Source of the DNA: Klebsiella pneumoniae
Lineage (GTDB): Bacteria; Pseudomonadota; Gammaproteobacteria; Pseudomonadales; Azotimanducaceae
DNA length: 57,610 nucleotides
Assembly: GCA_945861675.1 (NCBI GenBank)
Contig: CAMAVY010000004.1
Coordinates: forward strand, 1-57,610
Direction: 5' to 3'
The notes beneath the pieces were generated by a model. That model ran no database searches, was not told the origin of the DNA, and saw nothing but the letters and a program-made list of their open reading frames with translations. The position numbers were made by a program, and so were the translations under genes. This document shows, in pieces, positions 53,755 through 57,610 of this stretch. Every line of letters begins with the position of its first letter. Position 1 is the first letter of the stretch.

Positions 53755-56700
53755 ATGCCCTCGGGCACGGTGACACGTCGAGAGCAAAAACTCAGCACGC
53801 TGGTGATGCTTGTGCAGCTCCCGTGCTTTGCGACCGCGTTTGTCGGGATGGGCGGCTTCGTCTGGCTGGCGGTCTCAGGTAATTCGGCGCCCGCGTTCGT
53901 GCACGGCATACCCAAAGGCGTGCTGTTGATCCTGGCACTGGGTGGCTTTGCCTATGCCTGCGTGATCACGCACTCGCTGGCCATGCGATTGCTCGTTCGC
54001 CCGATCGAGCGAATTGCCCGGGCACTGCGCGAATCTGGCGAGACGAACGTCGGCCCGGACGGGCTGAACAGCCCCGATGGTCTTGCCGATGCAGCCATCC
54101 AACGCCTGCATCGATCTGCTGAACGTGGCGAACTACTCGATGCCGTGCTTGCCACGGTGCCCGGGTGTATCTATCGCTTCGAGGCTGGCGGCGACGCGGA
54201 GCGCGCTACGTCCACCAATCTGCGGGCCGTGCTGTTGAGTGACGGCTTTGAGGCTGTGACCGGCCTGCCGGCGGCGCAGGTGCGGGCCGCCGGTGGCTTT
54301 TCTGCGGCGGTGCATCCGGATGATCGGGCGTCTGCCAATGCGGCGCTTGCCGAACATCTGAAGCACGGCAACACCTGGGAGCTCGAGTACCGTGTCGTGA
54401 CGCCTTCCGGCGACGTGCGCTGGTTGCTCGACCGGGGTTTTGCCACCTTGGGTTCGGATGGCACCCTGCTGCGCGCCGACGGCGTGCTGATGGATGTGTC
54501 GACTCGTGCGCGCGAGATAGAAGAGGCGCGGATGTTGCGCACGGCGCTCGATCGCAGCCACGGCGAGATCCTGTTGCTTGATCCAGTTTCGCAGTGTGTG
54601 ACGTATGCCAGTGCAGGTGCTCGTGCCAACCTCCAGCGCGACCCTGTCGGGTTGCCCCTCAATGAGATTGTCTGCGCCGCGCCTGAGCGGGTATCTGCGT
54701 TGCTTCGGCAGGCGCAGCCTGGCTGCGACAATCGCGCAACCTGGCAGCAGCGTCGTGCTGATGGCAGTCAGTATCCGGTCGAGCTGACGATGACGCTGGT
54801 CGGTGCTCCGGCGGTGCGGCAGGTGCTGCTGATCGTGGGTCTCGATGTCTCCGAGCGCCAGCAGCGTGAACGCGGCCTGCTTGAGAGCGAAGCGCGCTAT
54901 CGACGTGTGATTGAAGCAACCGAGGATGGCATCTGGGATGTCGATCTTCGTGCTGGCACGGTGTACATGTCGCCGCAAGCGCGCCTGATCACGGGGTATG
55001 CGGGCCGGGAAGGGCACGATGAGACCGACTACGATCCAGCGCAATTCCTTGACGCAATCCATGTAGATGACCGCGAGCGTGTCCACGCGCTGGCGATTGC
55101 CCACATCAGTCGCCAGGTTCAACACTTCGACTGTGAGTTCCGAATTCACGGCGCAACTGGGGCGTTCCGTTGGATACGTGCGCGCGGGCGCGCGCAGTGG
55201 AATGCGGAGGGCGTGCCGATACGCTTGACCTTGTGCATCGCCGATATCACGGAGCGAATGATCTCGGAGTCCATTCTGCGCGACACGGTCAGCCGGCTGG
55301 GCGCAGTGCTCGAACATGTCGCGGAAGGCATCATCACGTTCGATGCCGATGGCCGAGTCCGTTCATTCAATCCCGCTGCAGAGCAGATCTTTGGCTGGAC
55401 GCGGAACGAGATTCTGGATCAACCAATCACCTGCCTCGTGCCATTGAACATGAGTGTCTTGTCGGCCGACGCAAGCGCGCCGGGCCCACACAGCGCGACG
55501 GCAGTGACTGAACCTGCGGTCGCGCGCTCGGGCGAGACATGGGACGTACGCTACAAACACCTGGAACATTGCGACGACACGATGGGTGTGCGCCGCGCGG
55601 GTGACTCAGTGCCGGTGGAATTCGCCGTCACGCGTTTGAGCGCTGCAGGGCATGAGCTGTACACGGCTGTGGTGCGGGATGTTTCTATGCAACGGCGAAC
55701 CGAAGAGGAGTTGCGCAACGCGCGCGACATCGCCGAAAGCAGCCTGCGCGCCAAGAGCGATTTTCTGGCGGTAATGAGCCATGAAATCCGGACGCCGCTG
55801 AATGGCGTGCTGGGCATGGCGCAGTTGTTGCTCGACACGGACATGAACAGTGAACAGCAGGACACCGTGCGCATGATCCAGCGCTCGGGTGACGGTTTGC
55901 TGACCATCATCAACGACCTGCTCGACTTCTCGAAGATCGAGGCGGGTCGCATGCAGCTCGAATCGGCGGCGTTCGATCTGCACCAGATCATTCGCGATGT
56001 GTTCGATCTTGTGAGCCTGCAGGTACGCGAGCAGGGCGTTGAGCTGGTATTGGACTACGCCGGCAGTGTGCCGCGTGTGGTGCTTGGCGACAGTGCGCGC
56101 GTACGCCAGGTGCTGGTCAACCTCGTCGGCAACGCCGTCAAATTCACCGAGCGCGGACATGTGGCCGTTGCCGTTCGCGTGCTCGAGCAGGGCCACGATC
56201 GAGTGCGCATGCGCATTGCTGTCGAGGACAGTGGCATTGGTATCGATCCGGTCGTGCAGACGCGCTTGTTTACTGCGTTTTCGCAGGCGGACGCGTCCAC
56301 GACGCGACGCTTTGGTGGCACCGGCCTCGGGCTCGCGATCTGCCGGCAACTGGTCGATCTGATGGGCGGTGAGCTCACGCTGCAGAGCGTGCCGGGCGCC
56401 GGCAGTGTGTTCTCGATGGATGTCAGCTTCAGTCTGACTGAGCATGTAGCCGTGCCGCGACCGCTGCTCAGCGGTGCGCGCCACGTGGGTTTGCTTGTGC
56501 CGTACCGCCGAACGCGGGAGATTCTGGCGCGCGAACTGCATGAACTCGGTTGTACGACAATTCGGCTCAGCAGCATCGACGAGCTGCAGTTGGCGGCTGT
56601 GCACGATCTGCTGATTGTTGATCGCGCCGTACTGGGCGCGGACAGTGCACGGCTGGGTCAAGCGCTCCGTGCGCGCGGTCAGGAGTGCCTGCTGCTGGTC

Positions 56701-57264
56701 GCAGGCGGTGTTGATGGCGACAGGGAGGGGTTGCGCAATGAGGGCTTTGCCGGGGTGGTCGCCAGACCTGTGGGTGGTGATGAATTGCGCGCGGCGATCG
56801 ATGCGTTGCGCAGCAGCCCGGTGCTGCAGCCGAGCACGCGCGCCCCGCAACTGGCCGGTGGTTGCCTGCGTGTGCTCGTGGCCGATGACAATGCCGTGAA
56901 TCAGCATGTTGCGATGCGCATGCTGCAGCGCTTGGGCTGCGACGTGCTGCTGGCTGACGATGGGTTGGCGGCGCTTGAGGCCTGGCGAGTTGAAGCGCTG
57001 GATCTGGTGTTGATGGATGTGCGTATGCCAACCATGGACGGGCTCGTTGCGACTGCGTCCATCCGTGCGGAAGAGCTGGCGCGCGGCAACGCGCGAGTGC
57101 CGATCGTCGGGATCAGCGCCAATGCATCGCCTGCCGATGAGCAGTTGTGTCGCGACGCGGGCATGGATGGGTTCGTGCCCAAGCCGATCAAGCTGCTCGG
57201 CCTTGAGCAGATGATCAATTCGCTGGTGCGTTCGCCTCCGTCGGTAAGCGCGCAGCCCGGCTGA
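53755..57264 (+). CDS. Hybrid sensor histidine kinase with PAS domains and receiver domain
   Basis: The 1169-residue protein has two N-terminal membrane helices (about 16-42, 54-76), then PAS-type sensor domains (about 125-260, a shorter one about 265-370, 375-510 and 520-650; ATVPGCIYRFE, ATEDGIWDVDL, EHVAEGIITFD). The dimerisation/phosphoacceptor helix has His676 (SHEIRTPLNG) and the ATP-binding domain NAVKFTERG, DSGIGI, GGTGLGL. A weak receiver-like part (about 905-1030, HVGLLVPYRRTREIL) lacks a clear phosphoacceptor. The terminal receiver has Asp1088 (LVLMDVRMPTMDG) and Lys in FVPKPIKL. It should sense an intracellular or membrane signal and relay phosphate internally; no partner regulator is adjacent. 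Confidence 0.92.
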   Translation: MPSGTVTRREQKLSTLVMLVQLPCFATAFVGMGGFVWLAVSGNSAPAFVHGIPKGVLLILALGGFAYACVITHSLAMRLLVRPIERIARALRESGETNVGPDGLNSPDGLADAAIQRLHRSAERGELLDAVLATVPGCIYRFEAGGDAERATSTNLRAVLLSDGFEAVTGLPAAQVRAAGGFSAAVHPDDRASANAALAEHLKHGNTWELEYRVVTPSGDVRWLLDRGFATLGSDGTLLRADGVLMDVSTRAREIEEARMLRTALDRSHGEILLLDPVSQCVTYASAGARANLQRDPVGLPLNEIVCAAPERVSALLRQAQPGCDNRATWQQRRADGSQYPVELTMTLVGAPAVRQVLLIVGLDVSERQQRERGLLESEARYRRVIEATEDGIWDVDLRAGTVYMSPQARLITGYAGREGHDETDYDPAQFLDAIHVDDRERVHALAIAHISRQVQHFDCEFRIHGATGAFRWIRARGRAQWNAEGVPIRLTLCIADITERMISESILRDTVSRLGAVLEHVAEGIITFDADGRVRSFNPAAEQIFGWTRNEILDQPITCLVPLNMSVLSADASAPGPHSATAVTEPAVARSGETWDVRYKHLEHCDDTMGVRRAGDSVPVEFAVTRLSAAGHELYTAVVRDVSMQRRTEEELRNARDIAESSLRAKSDFLAVMSHEIRTPLNGVLGMAQLLLDTDMNSEQQDTVRMIQRSGDGLLTIINDLLDFSKIEAGRMQLESAAFDLHQIIRDVFDLVSLQVREQGVELVLDYAGSVPRVVLGDSARVRQVLVNLVGNAVKFTERGHVAVAVRVLEQGHDRVRMRIAVEDSGIGIDPVVQTRLFTAFSQADASTTRRFGGTGLGLAICRQLVDLMGGELTLQSVPGAGSVFSMDVSFSLTEHVAVPRPLLSGARHVGLLVPYRRTREILARELHELGCTTIRLSSIDELQLAAVHDLLIVDRAVLGADSARLGQALRARGQECLLLVAGGVDGDREGLRNEGFAGVVARPVGGDELRAAIDALRSSPVLQPSTRAPQLAGGCLRVLVADDNAVNQHVAMRMLQRLGCDVLLADDGLAALEAWRVEALDLVLMDVRMPTMDGLVATASIRAEELARGNARVPIVGISANASPADEQLCRDAGMDGFVPKPIKLLGLEQMINSLVRSPPSVSAQPG

Positions 57265-57357
57265 GTGCCGGCAGCGGTTCGCCGCCACAGTTCATGCCAC
57301 CTCTGTTCTCATTGGGGCCTGGGTTACCATGACCCGAAGAGACCCAAGAGGTGCTGT

Positions 57358-57610
57358 GTGGTGTCTGAGCAGACGGCGCCGCTGGCGATCGACAGCGAGC
57401 AATTCGAACGGGATGGCTACTTGGTCCTGCGCCAGTTTCTGAAGCCACCGGCGCTGCAGGAATTGCGTGCGGTTGTTGATGCCGCGCTGTCGCCGCTGCT
57501 CGGCCCGATCGAGTTTGAAGCCGATGTGGGCTATCCCGGTGCGCCTGCAGACCGCAATGCGGAAGGTGGCGGCACGCCGCGGCGCCTGCTGCATGCCCTG
57601 AGCCGCAATG
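57358..57610 (+). CDS. PhyH-family (phytanoyl-CoA dioxygenase-like) oxygenase, partial at window edge
   Basis: Eighty or so codons are visible from GTG 57358 or 57361, with GAGG at 57348-57351. EQFERDGYLVLRQFLKPPALQELRAVV is the PhyH N-terminal helix/strand, and FEADVGYPGAPADRNAEGGG follows, as in other PhyH members of proteobacteria. The metal ligands are outside the window. The family uses Fe(II) and 2-oxoglutarate. Confidence 0.75.
   Translation, partial: MVSEQTAPLAIDSEQFERDGYLVLRQFLKPPALQELRAVVDAALSPLLGPIEFEADVGYPGAPADRNAEGGGTPRRLLHALSRN

Overview
The window looks like chromosomal DNA of a free-living, high-GC gammaproteobacterium, possibly from the Xanthomonadales, Nevskiales or Steroidobacter-like lineages. 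The lineage is an inference from gene content: Gram-negative envelope genes (autotransporter barrel, lipoproteins with LAAC/LAGC lipoboxes), a sigma-32 type groESL promoter, single-chain acyl-CoA carboxylase, DUF4402 and DUF2845 proteins, and frequent GTG/TTG starts. I see no rRNA, tRNA, CRISPR array, phage or insertion sequence.

Layout. 1-3.7 kb: an edge fragment, an LLM-class oxidoreductase, then a decayed stretch in which two frameshifted gene remnants flank a small DUF4402 secreted protein. 3.7-8.7 kb (minus): leuS, a ferritin-like diiron protein with its own terminator and sigma-70 promoter, and a VanZ-like membrane protein. 8.7-24.5 kb (minus): a large surface operon, read from high to low coordinates as autotransporter-type barrel (11-nt overlap) > CxxCH-rich lipoprotein with cadherin/CSPG-like repeats > a 3328-residue Ig/PKD-repeat protein with an N-terminal CxxCH and a C-terminal sorting-like tail. 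A Sel1-caspase protein lies directly upstream on the same strand. 26.4-31 kb (plus): a lipoprotein hydrolase and a tightly overlapping four-gene sugar/glycosyl-transfer set. 31-34.8 kb (minus): a double-kinase-domain Ser/Thr kinase coupled to a membrane GT2 glycosyltransferase.

35-43.6 kb: FKBP-type PPIase and SulP transporter (plus), then minus-strand small-molecule metabolism: an alpha/beta hydrolase, M20 amidohydrolase and arylamine N-acetyltransferase row, and a single-chain biotin-dependent acyl-CoA carboxylase. 43.9-50.5 kb (plus): sucrase/ferredoxin-like protein, DsbA-family protein, FHA-GAF-cyclase, ribA, dual-specificity phosphatase, nitroreductase and an Ala-rich lipoprotein. 51-53 kb (minus): groES-groEL behind a near-consensus heat-shock promoter. 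53.2-57.6 kb (plus): DUF2845 protein, a hybrid sensor kinase and the start of a PhyH-family dioxygenase.

The strongest candidates for undescribed biology are (i) the barrel / CxxCH-lipoprotein / giant Ig-repeat operon beside a caspase-like protein, (ii) a compact minus-strand unit at about 45.05-45.14 kb made of a hairpin, a Shine-Dalgarno complementary to 16S rRNA over about 13-14 nt, a 13-codon ORF and an intrinsic terminator overlapping that ORF, and (iii) the twin-kinase protein with a Thr-containing heptad linker. Several short repeats and dyads sit in intergenic regions. All functional statements rest on reading motifs by eye; no database search was run.
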